From Deferribacteres bacterium (GTDB lineage Bacteria > Zhuqueibacterota > Zhuqueibacteria > Zhuqueibacterales > Geothermadaptataceae), in NCBI GenBank assembly GCA_020633675.1, contig JACKDE010000004.1:434001-498000 (forward strand): a stretch of DNA of 64,000 nt. Direction: 5' to 3'. Below are positions 25,666 to 34,489 of the stretch, one piece after another. A program made the translations under genes and the position numbers. The notes below the pieces were generated by a model that was not told the origin of the DNA, searched no databases, and was given only the letters and a program-made list of their open reading frames with translations. Every line of letters starts with the position of its first letter. Positions within the stretch are counted from its first letter, which is position 1.

Positions 25666-26604
25666 TCACTTACCCCGCACAGCCTTGCGCACGGCGCGGG
25701 CCACCAGCTCGGCACCGACAGCGCCGATCACGTTTGTGTCGGCTGGCTCGTCTCCACAGGAAAGCGCGAAGGCGATGTCGCCATCATACATCGTGTGGAT
25801 CGGATTGATGGCGCGCGCCAGTCCGTCGTGTGCCATTTGTGCGACTTTGGTGCACGCTTCTTTGCTGAGCGCCGCATTCGTCGCTACCACCGCCAGCGTG
25901 GTATTGCCCGCGAATCCCTGCTCGCCAGAAGCCATTTGTCGCAGCAGTGCCATCGAATCGAAATACGTCCCGTCGTCTGCGCGCGCACCAGCTAAAATCT
26001 CACCATTTTTTCCGATCACATCACCGAATGCATTAACCACCACCAACGCCGCCACCACGATCGTATTGCCCACCTGCTCCGACGCCTGTCCCAGGCCACC
26101 CGGCATGGCATGCTCAAGCCCGGCACTCTTCCCTACTGTCGATCCCGCTCCGGCACCAACCATGCCGTTCGACACATCATCAGTGCTGGCGTTTTGCGCT
26201 GCACGATAGCCCATCTCCCGGTCTGGTCGAATTTTGGCATCGCCGACAGCGAGATCGAAAATCACCGCAGCAGGCACGATCGGCACTTTCGCCACACCGA
26301 CATCAAAGCCGATGTTGCGCTCTTCGAGAAATTGCTGCACACCACCTGCTGCATCCAGGCCGAACGCACTGCCGCCGGTCAGCAGCAAAGCATGTATGTG
26401 CTGCACCAACCGCACAGGCCGCAGTAGCTCGATTTCCCGGGTGCCGGGCGCAGAGCCGCGCACATCGACGCCGGCAACTGCGCCGTTCTCTGGCCAAATG
26501 ACCGTGCAGCCGGTGCGGGCTTCATCATTCTGCGCATGCCCGATACGTAAGCCGGGAACATCGCACAATGCATCCAGTTTGGGCTTTCTATTTGCTTTTT
26601 TCAT
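25666..26604 (-). CDS. P1-family (DmpA/S58) aminopeptidase-like protein
   Basis: A 312-residue N-terminal nucleophile-type hydrolase of peptidase family S58. Family blocks are LCDVPGLRIGHAQ at the start, LLTGGSAFGLDAAGGVQQFL, VGAGAGSTVGK, VVVNAFGDV and the downstream GNTTLAVVATNA, where self-cleavage before a Ser/Thr nucleophile is expected. Members act as D-aminopeptidases, beta-peptidyl aminopeptidases or amidases; which applies here is unknown. The start is ATG 26604, preferred over TTG 26607. It lies 60 bases downstream of the OLD-like ATPase gene on the same strand and may be co-transcribed. Confidence 0.85.
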   Translation of the reverse strand: MKKANRKPKLDALCDVPGLRIGHAQNDEARTGCTVIWPENGAVAGVDVRGSAPGTREIELLRPVRLVQHIHALLLTGGSAFGLDAAGGVQQFLEERNIGFDVGVAKVPIVPAAVIFDLAVGDAKIRPDREMGYRAAQNASTDDVSNGMVGAGAGSTVGKSAGLEHAMPGGLGQASEQVGNTIVVAALVVVNAFGDVIGKNGEILAGARADDGTYFDSMALLRQMASGEQGFAGNTTLAVVATNAALSKEACTKVAQMAHDGLARAINPIHTMYDGDIAFALSCGDEPADTNVIGAVGAELVARAVRKAVRGK

Positions 26605-26664
26605 CAATTGGAAAGGCTATTTATTTTTGGTGGATTTTTTCTGAAGACCGGGCAAAGCTTAGCT

Positions 26665-27822
26665 TTAATTGCGGTTGCCGTTGCTTTCGTAGCGGGAGCG
26701 ATGGAGTTTGCGTAAAAACGGCATTTTGCGTGATGGCAGTTCCAACATCATGCCGCTATCGTTAAAGAAAAACAGATCGCCGATCATCAGGCCGATCGAG
26801 CTGCGCAATGGCCGCCAGTTTTCACGGTAGGCCTCGCTGTCAACACGGGTGCCGTCCTTGTCTTTGGAGACCAGACGCACGCGGTGCGGATAATCCCGGT
26901 TGAGCATAAAAGGAGAGTGCGTGGTATAGACAATCTGATTTTTAATCGCCAGATCTTCCATCACGCGCGTCAAATCTTTTTGGCCAGCCGGGTGCAGATG
27001 GATACCGGGTTCATCAATCAGAAAAACATATTCGTTGGCGCGCGCCTCAAATGTTTGCGCGATAAAATTGATGTAAAACGACAGATACCAGCGAAAACCG
27101 GCACTACGCGACTCTGGTGTATCGAACACTGTCGTGCCATCGGAAATATCGATATACAAAATACTGCCATTGACATTGAGCTTGATTTCGATAGTCGGTT
27201 CCTGGCTCCAGACCCGGCGGATTTGCTGGGTGATCAATCGGCTGGCTTCTTCGCTGGCGCGGCGGCCGCGAGTTGAATCTTCAAAAATCAGCTCGGGATT
27301 GACAACGCCACCGATGCGCAACAGATTGCGCTCGGTGCGGAACGCTTCCTTCGTGCCGACCAGGTCTTCGATGGTAGCCTGACTTTTCAAGAGCGGGATA
27401 TCATCGAAATACAGGACCTTGGGGAGAGTTTTCAGAAAGCCGCCCATCTCCGAAACAGCCACTTCAGCTTCATTAATGAAGACGTGATAATCTTCCAGTT
27501 TCTCGCCGGTCTTCCGTACCACAAAGCTTTCGGTATCTTTAAAGCTCTCGGAATATTTCAGCAGGTTGCGTCGATTTTCTTTGCTCAATTCTGCATATTC
27601 CACGGCAATTTCCGGACTTTTCCCCTGGTAGTAAAAATCGGAGTACTGACAGGTGAGCGAATTATTGAACGCCATCCCCGAAGAGGTGCTGAGCAGGGCT
27701 TTGAGGATATTGGTTTTGCCGCTCTCGTTCGCTCCGATAATCACGGTGATTTTGGGGTCGATGGGCATGGTCATTTCGAAGACTGACTTGAAAGCTCGCA
27801 GGTAGAGTCGGGAGATGATCAT
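26665..27822 (-). CDS. OLD-like AAA ATPase lacking a Toprim domain
   Basis: A 385-residue ABC/SMC-type ATPase. It opens MIISRLYLRAFKSV, has Walker A GANESGKT (around residues 33-40), and near the C-terminus Walker B with a signature-like stretch (FLIDEPGIHLHP) and the H-loop YTTHSPFML. OLD-family nucleases continue after a segment like PLRSSIGLMIGD with a Toprim nuclease domain; here only about 30 residues follow. ATG 27822 is chosen because upstream residues are not family-like. The protein may be a truncated defence nuclease or an ATPase-only form. The clpC gene upstream ends in a strong terminator, so it is transcribed separately. Confidence 0.78.
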   Translation of the reverse strand: MIISRLYLRAFKSVFEMTMPIDPKITVIIGANESGKTNILKALLSTSSGMAFNNSLTCQYSDFYYQGKSPEIAVEYAELSKENRRNLLKYSESFKDTESFVVRKTGEKLEDYHVFINEAEVAVSEMGGFLKTLPKVLYFDDIPLLKSQATIEDLVGTKEAFRTERNLLRIGGVVNPELIFEDSTRGRRASEEASRLITQQIRRVWSQEPTIEIKLNVNGSILYIDISDGTTVFDTPESRSAGFRWYLSFYINFIAQTFEARANEYVFLIDEPGIHLHPAGQKDLTRVMEDLAIKNQIVYTTHSPFMLNRDYPHRVRLVSKDKDGTRVDSEAYRENWRPLRSSIGLMIGDLFFFNDSGMMLELPSRKMPFLRKLHRSRYESNGNRN

Positions 27823-27898
27823 GGGAAATCCGTTCAATGGACCAGCAAATTGCCCCGCAGGCGGCCTGTGGCTGGCAAGCGGAGACGATAACAACGCT

Positions 27899-27937
27899 TA
27901 AAAATAAAAGCCCGGGCAAAGTGTGTTTGTCCGGGCT
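27899..27937 (-). terminator. Rho-independent terminator of clpC
   Basis: On the minus strand, AGCCCGGACAAA (27937-27926) pairs with TTTGCCCGGGCT (27920-27909) with one mismatch around CACAC, followed by TTTTATTTTT. It starts 19 bases after the clpC stop. Confidence 0.9.
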
Positions 27938-27955
27938 GGATAATCATATTGGTGC

Positions 27956-30481
27956 TTACAGATTCATTTCCTCAGGTTTTTCTTCAGACGAACTGTTTTC
28001 CTCTTTGTCGTCTTTCTTTTCTTTTTTAACCTTTTTTTCTTCTTTGGCTTTGACTTGTTTGCGCTCGATTTCGACAAACTCAAGTTCATCACCTTTGCGC
28101 TTGACCTGAATCTTGCTGCCGTCGCTGAAACGACCCCGCAGCATCTCTTCCGCGATCTGGTCTTCGATGAACTTTTGGATCACACGCCGCAATGGGCGGG
28201 CACCATAATTTTCATCGAATCCCTTCTCGACCAATATCTCTTTCGCACCTTTTGTGAGCGAAATTTCGATTTCGCGATCAGAGACTTTATCGAGCATTTC
28301 TTTCAGCACGATTTCGATAATCTGCTCCATGTGACCACGGTTCAGCGAGTGGAACACCACAATTTCATCAACGCGATTGATGAACTCCGGATTGAAAAGA
28401 CGCTTGACTTCATCCATGATCTTGGTTTGCATTTTACCAAAATCGATCGCGCCGTCATCGCTGGTGAAACCGAATCCACCTGATTTCTTGATTTCACGCG
28501 CACCGGCGTTTGAGGTCATAATCAGGATGGTATTTTTAAAGTCAACCTTTCGGCCCAAGCCATCGGTCAACTGGCCATCATCGAGAATTTGCAGCAAAAT
28601 ATTGAACACATCCGGGTGCGCCTTTTCGATTTCATCGAACAGCACCACCGAATAAGGGTGTCGGCGAACTTTTTCGGTCAATTGCCCGCCTTCTTCGTAA
28701 CCCACGTATCCCGGAGGCGCGCCGGTCAAACGGGAAACGGCGAATTTTTCCATGTACTCGGACATATCGAGCCGGATCAGCGCATCTTCTTTTTCGAAAA
28801 GATACTTGGCCAATTCTTTCGCCAATTGCGTTTTTCCGACGCCGGTGGGGCCGAGAAAAATGAACGAGCCGATTGGACGGTTCGGATCTTTCAAGCCTGC
28901 CCGAGTTCTGCGTATGGCCTTCGAGAGCATCTCGATAACATTGTCCTGGCCGATGATGCGTTTTTTGAGCACTTCTTCCATGCTGAGAATTTTCTCAGTT
29001 TCAGACTGTGCAACTTTGCGCACCGGAATGCCGGTCATCATCGCGACCACATCTGCAATGTCGTCTTCGCTAACCGTGGCCAGCACTTTATCTTCCTGCT
29101 CGCGCCAGCGACGCTTGGCAGCATCGAGTTTGCGATTAAGGCGTTTTTCCTGATCGCGCAGCACAGCCGCACGCTCAAATTCCTGATTTTTGATCACCTG
29201 ATCTTTTTCTTTGCGGACCTTTTTGATCTGCTCTTCAAGTTCGGTGATCTCTTTTGGCACCACGATATTGGCGAGGTGGACGCGGGCGCCGGTTTCATCC
29301 AATACATCGATTGCCTTATCCGGAAGATAGCGATCCGTGATGTAGCGTTCGGATAATTTTACTGCCGCAATCACGGCTTCATCGGTGAAAACGACGTGAT
29401 GATGCTCTTCGTAGCGATCTTTCAGACCGTAGAGAATCTGTACTGCCTCTTCAGCGGTCGGCGGATCGACGGTGATCTTCTGAAACCGCCGTTCGAGTGC
29501 GCCATCTTTTTCGATATACTGGCGGTATTCATCGAGCGTGGTCGCGCCGATGCATTGCAATTCGCCTCGTGACAATGCAGGCTTGAACATATTCGACGCA
29601 TCGAGCGAACCGCTGGCGCCGCCTGCACCGACGATGGTATGCAATTCATCGATAAACAGGATGACATCTTTTGCGCGATACAATTCGTTCATGATCGCCT
29701 TCATGCGCTCTTCGAACTGGCCACGGTACTTGGTACCCGCGACGATGGCGCCAAGATCCAATGTCACGACCCGCTTGTTGTGCAAAATGCGCGGCACTTT
29801 GCGCTCAACGATTCGTAACGCTAAACCTTCTGCAATCGCGGTTTTGCCAACGCCCGGCTCACCGATCAGGACTGGATTGTTCTTTTTGCGGCGGCTCAAA
29901 ATCTGCGCCACGCGCTCGATTTCATTGGCACGGCCAATCACAGGATCGAGCTCGTTTTTCCTGGCCATTTCCGTCAAATCGCGACCGAAATGGTCGAGCG
30001 CCGGTGTTTTGGAACGCTGCGCCGCGCCTTCTTTTGATGACGGCGTACCGCGCAAAATATTTTCAAGTTCTTCGCGAACAGCATCATAGGTCACGTCAAA
30101 ATTGAGCAGAACCTGGGCGGCCACACCATCTTTTTCTTTCACGAGGGCCAACAGCAAATGCTCCGTACCGATAATATCGGATTTATATTTTTCTGCCTCA
30201 ACGTATGCCATCTTCAGAATTTTTTCGGCGCGTTTGGTAAAGGGGATATTGCCGATGGTCATGGTTTCACCGGAAGACTTCACTGCATCTTCAATTGCGC
30301 GCTTAATTTCTTCCAAATCTGTCCCCAAGTTACGAAGAATCTCAACCGCGATCCCTTCTCCTTCGCGAATCAATCCCAGCAGGAGGTGTTCCGTGCCAAT
30401 GTAGTCGTGACCCAGTCGCAGGGCTTCTTCCCTTGAAAACTGAATCACCATCTGCACACGGCTGGAAAAGTTATTTTTCAT
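27956..30481 (-). CDS. clpC: ClpC-type AAA+ unfoldase
   Basis: The ATPase of the ClpCP protease. In 841 residues it has the two Clp N repeats (residues about 5-145), AAA1 with Walker A GEPGVGKT (207-214), the coiled-coil middle domain typical of ClpC, and AAA2 with GPTGVGKT (around 545). The C-terminal tail is very rich in Lys and Glu (KEEKKVKKEKKDDKEEN) and longer than in Bacillus. GGAG lies 8 bases before the ATG. In Firmicutes, McsA and McsB deliver arginine-phosphorylated proteins to ClpC; both genes are directly upstream here. A 290-base gap to mcsB suggests it may also have its own promoter. A clear terminator follows. Confidence 0.96.
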   Translation of the reverse strand: MKNNFSSRVQMVIQFSREEALRLGHDYIGTEHLLLGLIREGEGIAVEILRNLGTDLEEIKRAIEDAVKSSGETMTIGNIPFTKRAEKILKMAYVEAEKYKSDIIGTEHLLLALVKEKDGVAAQVLLNFDVTYDAVREELENILRGTPSSKEGAAQRSKTPALDHFGRDLTEMARKNELDPVIGRANEIERVAQILSRRKKNNPVLIGEPGVGKTAIAEGLALRIVERKVPRILHNKRVVTLDLGAIVAGTKYRGQFEERMKAIMNELYRAKDVILFIDELHTIVGAGGASGSLDASNMFKPALSRGELQCIGATTLDEYRQYIEKDGALERRFQKITVDPPTAEEAVQILYGLKDRYEEHHHVVFTDEAVIAAVKLSERYITDRYLPDKAIDVLDETGARVHLANIVVPKEITELEEQIKKVRKEKDQVIKNQEFERAAVLRDQEKRLNRKLDAAKRRWREQEDKVLATVSEDDIADVVAMMTGIPVRKVAQSETEKILSMEEVLKKRIIGQDNVIEMLSKAIRRTRAGLKDPNRPIGSFIFLGPTGVGKTQLAKELAKYLFEKEDALIRLDMSEYMEKFAVSRLTGAPPGYVGYEEGGQLTEKVRRHPYSVVLFDEIEKAHPDVFNILLQILDDGQLTDGLGRKVDFKNTILIMTSNAGAREIKKSGGFGFTSDDGAIDFGKMQTKIMDEVKRLFNPEFINRVDEIVVFHSLNRGHMEQIIEIVLKEMLDKVSDREIEISLTKGAKEILVEKGFDENYGARPLRRVIQKFIEDQIAEEMLRGRFSDGSKIQVKRKGDELEFVEIERKQVKAKEEKKVKKEKKDDKEENSSSEEKPEEMNL

Positions 30482-30771
30482 TACAAAGCTCCGTTTCGTA
30501 AATCGAGTTATCTAATTTATCGTAACTCTCAAGCAACTGGCTAAAAGGTATAATAATTTTCAGAAAAAGTAAAGATAGAATTTTGTTTGCGCTGACAAAC
30601 GAAGAACGCTTCCTTTCACTTCCGCGCTGCGCAACGCTCAGTTCCCGCTGAAATCTTGATTATTTACCATCGGCGCCTCATTTTCAGCGAAACTTCATTT
30701 ACAAAAATTTTACACGATCCGTGCCAGTTGGCAAAGGCGATCTGACCTTTTATTACGACAAACCCTATCCA
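30482..30771. other. Gap between mcsB and clpC
   Basis: 290 bases without a recognised gene. It probably carries a clpC promoter, but no convincing CtsR-like direct repeat or other operator was seen. Confidence 0.4.
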
Positions 30772-31878
30772 TTACCGGCTTGCATGCGCAAAGCGCTCGC
30801 GTACAATTCTGGCGCGCATGGCATCGCGATGCGCGGAATCTGCCTTGTGCCCCTGGAGCGTCTGCATGTGGGCGGGCTGCGTCATCAGGATCAGTTCGTT
30901 GATAAAACTGGCCTTTGCAGCAGGCAGCACGCGCAGTTCGACACCCAGCTTGACCATAGACAGGTGATTGAGCAGCTCCGCTGAACTCATTACTCGCGCA
31001 TGCTGCAAAAGTCCGAGAGCGCGAAAAACTTTATCTTCAGTTAAAGTACGCTGTTTGAATAGCAGCCGTTCCCTTGCTTCTTGCTCCGCTTCCACTATTT
31101 TCTGCGCCATTTCTTCCAGTTTTTTCAGGATAGAAGACTCTGTACGGCCGAGAGTGAGTTGATTGGAAATCTGAAAAATATTGCCCATCGCATCCGAACC
31201 TTCACCGTAAAAACCGCGCACGGTAATTTCTTTCGTGGCCAGTTTTTTCATCAGCTTATGTGTATCCTGATCGATCGACAGACCAGGTACATGCACCAAA
31301 AGTGAGGCTCGCATCCCGGTGCCGGTGTTGGTTGGACAGGCCGTCAGGTAGCCAAAATGCGAACTGTACGCAAATTCGAGCTGATCACTGAGTTCATCAT
31401 CCAGGACAGAAATTTGCCGCCAGGCCTCCTGTAACGCCAAGCCAGGCTGCAGGCTTTGAATGCGCAGGTGATCTTCTTCGTTGATCATGATACTGAAAAA
31501 CTCATCGGGATCGATAATCGCCACACGCGGATGGCTGGCTTCAACAAATGCCGGACTTACCAGACGACGCTCAACCAGCATTTTTTCCGCGATTTCATCC
31601 AATTCCGTCATATTCAGCACAAAGGCATTTTTCAGCATGCCAAGTTTTGGACACGCTGCAACGGCCGCGTCAATCACTTGTTGAAGCGTTGAAGCATCGG
31701 CTTTTGAGGGGAAAGCGAAAGCGCTCAGATTTCTGGCCAGGCGAATGCGTGTCGACAAAATAATGTCGGCGCCGCTGTCATCCACGGCCAGCCAGGCAGG
31801 TATGCGGGTGAGCAGCTTGTTGATGCAAGCTTGTGGTTCTGTATATTTGATCACCTGGTCAGGTGCGTTTTTTTTCAT
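30772..31878 (-). CDS. mcsB: Protein arginine kinase McsB
   Basis: Phosphorylates arginine residues of misfolded proteins, marking them for ClpCP. The 368-residue phosphagen-kinase-fold protein keeps STRIRLARNL, INEEDHLRIQSL with the catalytic Glu, and LTACPTNTGTGMRASLLVHV. The C-terminal RDAMRA (residues 351-356) matches the RDxxRA motif that binds phosphoarginine and drives oligomerisation. ATG 31878 gives the family N-terminus; upstream sequence is not similar. It starts 17 bases after the mcsA stop, and the adjacent genes support a complete pArg quality-control system. Confidence 0.95.
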   Translation of the reverse strand: MKKNAPDQVIKYTEPQACINKLLTRIPAWLAVDDSGADIILSTRIRLARNLSAFAFPSKADASTLQQVIDAAVAACPKLGMLKNAFVLNMTELDEIAEKMLVERRLVSPAFVEASHPRVAIIDPDEFFSIMINEEDHLRIQSLQPGLALQEAWRQISVLDDELSDQLEFAYSSHFGYLTACPTNTGTGMRASLLVHVPGLSIDQDTHKLMKKLATKEITVRGFYGEGSDAMGNIFQISNQLTLGRTESSILKKLEEMAQKIVEAEQEARERLLFKQRTLTEDKVFRALGLLQHARVMSSAELLNHLSMVKLGVELRVLPAAKASFINELILMTQPAHMQTLQGHKADSAHRDAMRARIVRERFAHASR

Positions 31879-31895
31879 GCTGTTGTGTGTTGGAA

Positions 31896-32414
31896 TTAGT
31901 GGCCATTTTGCCGGCGCTGCATTTCTCTTTCCAGGTCCCGTATTAAATCCCGGCACTCCGCGGCCTGTTCAAAATCTTCCGCAGCGATCGCAGCCTGCAA
32001 ACGCTTTTTCAAGGATTGCATATCGGAACTGGCGTCAAGTTTTCTGACCGGGCGCGGCCGGCTGCCGATGTGCTTATGGCTGCCATGGATGCGCTGCAGC
32101 AGCGCAGTCAGCTCATCCTCAAAAGTGTGGTAGCATTGCTCGCAGCCAAGCAAGCCGTTGGCTTCAAATGTACCGACAGTCATGCCACAATTCGGACATT
32201 TTAATGCATGCGCGTTTTCGCCATCCGGCTCAAAAATATTCTCAGCGAATTTCTTGAAAAACTCCGGAACCGCAGCTAACTGCTGCAGCTCATCATGGCG
32301 CTTGGCGCACTCTTCGCACAATTTGATATATTTTTTCTGGCCATTTTCAAAATGGATAACGGTTACTTCAGCGATAGAGGTTTTGCATTTTTGGCACATC
32401 TCAACCGTTGTCAT
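31896..32414 (-). CDS. mcsA: McsA, zinc-finger activator of McsB
   Basis: A 172-residue partner of the arginine kinase. Four CXXC pairs are visible (CQKC, CEEC, CPNC, CEQC), enough for two zinc sites, and the C-terminus carries a UVR-type helix (LKKRLQAAIAAEDFEQAAECRDLIRDLE) seen in McsA, UvrB and UvrC. ATG 32414 overlaps the lolD stop (TGA 32401-32403), so translation is coupled to lolD. An alternative ATG at 32444 would overlap more deeply and adds non-conserved residues. Confidence 0.92.
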   Translation of the reverse strand: MTTVEMCQKCKTSIAEVTVIHFENGQKKYIKLCEECAKRHDELQQLAAVPEFFKKFAENIFEPDGENAHALKCPNCGMTVGTFEANGLLGCEQCYHTFEDELTALLQRIHGSHKHIGSRPRPVRKLDASSDMQSLKKRLQAAIAAEDFEQAAECRDLIRDLEREMQRRQNGH

Positions 32415-33099
32415 TGCGTTGATCCTCTTTAATTCGTCCATCATCCATTGTAATTATCCTATCCGCAAGGCGGGCCAATTGCAGGTTATGCGTAACAACA
32501 ATGATGGTTCTGCCTTCATTTCGGGTCAATTGCCACAACAAATGGTGCAAGTCATTCGCAGATGCGCTATCGAGATTGCCTGATGGTTCGTCCGCTAAAA
32601 TGAGCTTTGGTTCGTTCATCAAAGCGCGCGCTACTGCAACGCGTTGCTGCTCGCCACCGGAAAGCTCGCCGGGTCGATGCGACCAACGTTCAGCCAATCC
32701 AACCCGCGACAGGATTTCCATCGCCCGATTGCGAATGGTTGGGATTCGCAGACCACCAATCAAAGAAGGCATCATGACATTTTCGAGAGCGTTGAACTCT
32801 TCCAGCAGATGGTGGAATTGAAAAACAAATCCGATTTCCTGATTGCGAAAATCAGCCAGTTCGCGATCGGAAAAATCAAAAATTTCAACACCATCCACTT
32901 CGACGGTGCCATGCGTTGGCCGGTCGAGCGCGCCAAGAATGTGCAGCAACGTACTTTTGCCGACACCGGACGGCCCGATAATCGCGATCATTTCCCCGCG
33001 CCGCACGATCAGGTCGATGCCTTTCAGCACCTCTAACTCATCGCCGGTCGCCGTGGGGTAGCTTTTATATAAATCTGAGGTGTAAAGAATTGGCTGCAT
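32401..33099 (-). CDS. lolD: LolD-type lipoprotein-release ABC ATPase
   Basis: The ATPase of the LolCDE-type complex that detaches lipoproteins from the inner membrane for transfer to LolA. The 232 residues contain Walker A GPSGVGKST, Q-loop VFQFHHLL, signature LSGGEQQRVAVARAL and Walker B LILADEPSGNLD. ATG 33099 gives the family start (MQPILYTSDLYKSY). The MacB-type exporters share this ATPase, but the neighbouring LolC-like permease supports lipoprotein release. It is followed by mcsA with overlapping ends. Confidence 0.92.
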   Translation of the reverse strand: MQPILYTSDLYKSYPTATGDELEVLKGIDLIVRRGEMIAIIGPSGVGKSTLLHILGALDRPTHGTVEVDGVEIFDFSDRELADFRNQEIGFVFQFHHLLEEFNALENVMMPSLIGGLRIPTIRNRAMEILSRVGLAERWSHRPGELSGGEQQRVAVARALMNEPKLILADEPSGNLDSASANDLHHLLWQLTRNEGRTIIVVTHNLQLARLADRIITMDDGRIKEDQRNDNG

Positions 33100-33158
33100 G
33101 AATGTGGTTTGCGTCCTTTCAAAAGTGTGTCGCGGTCTGGAATGCTTTGTCAAGCGCT

Positions 33159-34421
33159 TTATTGGTCGCGGATTGCCTCGATCGGATCAAGCTTGGAGGC
33201 TTTATACGCAGGGTAAACGGTTGCGGAAAAGCACAGCAGCACCGCTGCGGTGGCAATCATCACAAAATCAATCGATTCCATTCGCATCGGCAATGCGCTG
33301 ACAATGTACACATCGCCCGGAATCGAAAGCCATTCGTATTTCATCTGCGACCAACCGAAGACATAGCCCAAAACCAGCCCCAATGCCGCGCCGATCAGGC
33401 CGGCAAACAATCCCTGGTACACAAAAATCTTCATCACGCTCGAAGCCATCGCTCCCATGCTCTTCAAAATACCGATATCGCGGCGCTTTTCCATCACCAC
33501 CATAATGAGCGTGCCGACGATGTTGAACGCAGCGACCAAAATAATCAGGCTCAAAACCAGAAAAATCATGATCTTTTCCAGTTCCATCCACGAAAACAGA
33601 TTTTTGTTGAGATCGAACCAGGTGATCGACCAATATGGATAGCCGAGCTGGTCATTCAATCGTGCAGAAAATTCGGTAGCCTTCTCGAGGTCATCGAGCT
33701 TGATTTGAATGCCTGTGACCTTGCCCGGCATTTCAAACAATTTCTGGCCTTCTTCAATGGAGATGAAAGCATAGATATCATCGTATTCGTACAGCCCGGT
33801 TTCGAACCAGCCGGCAACGCGATACGTGCGCATGCGCGGCAACGATGAAAACGCACCCAGGTCGATGCCGGCAGCGCTCAGCACCTGCACACGGTCACCA
33901 ACGCTGGCTTGCAAGCGATCCGCCAACCATTTGCCGATCAAAATGCCGGGGTATTCGCGGTCGCTTTTGTCATCTTCTTTCGGTTTGATCATGCCGAGAT
34001 CGAGGCTGCCATAAATGACATTGTTGATCAGATTGGTTACTTTGCTTTCACGCTCGGGATCAATCGCCTTGATTTTCACGAATTCTTTGCCACCAGCACC
34101 AGAGGCGATCATGCCCTTGCCGCTCAGATAAGGTCCGGCGCCGACCACCGATTTCAGCGAATCCATACGCTGCACCACCCGCTCGTAATCGCTGATGCCA
34201 CGGTCGTGGTAGGTGCGTAACTTGACATGCGCGTCAAAGCCGATGATGCGCGAACGCACCTCGTGCTCAAAGCCGTTGGCCACCGACAGCGCAATGATCA
34301 GCGCCGCAACCCCGATCATCACGCCGATGGTAGAAATATAGGTGATCAGACTGAGCTTGACGAAGGTGGTTTTTTGCTTCGAGCGCAGGTATTTCTTTGC
34401 TACGAAATATTCGAATCCCAT
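33159..34421 (-). CDS. lolC: LolC/E-type lipoprotein-release permease
   Basis: A 420-residue FtsX-family permease. An N-terminal membrane segment (YISTIGVMIGVAALIIALSV) is followed by a periplasmic MacB-like domain (about 45-270) and three C-terminal segments (MIFLVLSLIILVAAFNIVG, IFVYQGLFAGLIGAALGLVL, FVMIATAAVLLCFSATVYPA) ending with the signature YPAYKASKLDPIEAIRDQ. A single lolC gene implies a homodimeric complex instead of LolC plus LolE. It lies 68 bases downstream of lysS and 59 upstream of lolD. Confidence 0.92.
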   Translation of the reverse strand: MGFEYFVAKKYLRSKQKTTFVKLSLITYISTIGVMIGVAALIIALSVANGFEHEVRSRIIGFDAHVKLRTYHDRGISDYERVVQRMDSLKSVVGAGPYLSGKGMIASGAGGKEFVKIKAIDPERESKVTNLINNVIYGSLDLGMIKPKEDDKSDREYPGILIGKWLADRLQASVGDRVQVLSAAGIDLGAFSSLPRMRTYRVAGWFETGLYEYDDIYAFISIEEGQKLFEMPGKVTGIQIKLDDLEKATEFSARLNDQLGYPYWSITWFDLNKNLFSWMELEKIMIFLVLSLIILVAAFNIVGTLIMVVMEKRRDIGILKSMGAMASSVMKIFVYQGLFAGLIGAALGLVLGYVFGWSQMKYEWLSIPGDVYIVSALPMRMESIDFVMIATAAVLLCFSATVYPAYKASKLDPIEAIRDQ

Positions 34422-34489
34422 GCTTTTTTTCTCTTTAATTTCAACTCAAACACCATTTGGGCAGGTTTTGACGAATCTCTACGGTTTGA

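Noticed and set aside
30482..30771. Possible CtsR operator before clpC
   Set aside because: No convincing heptad direct repeat was visible and no ctsR gene is present.
34405..34421. A GTTCGAATCC-like string suggesting a tRNA T-arm
   Set aside because: It lies inside lolC, without an acceptor stem or other arms. No tRNA was found in any gap.
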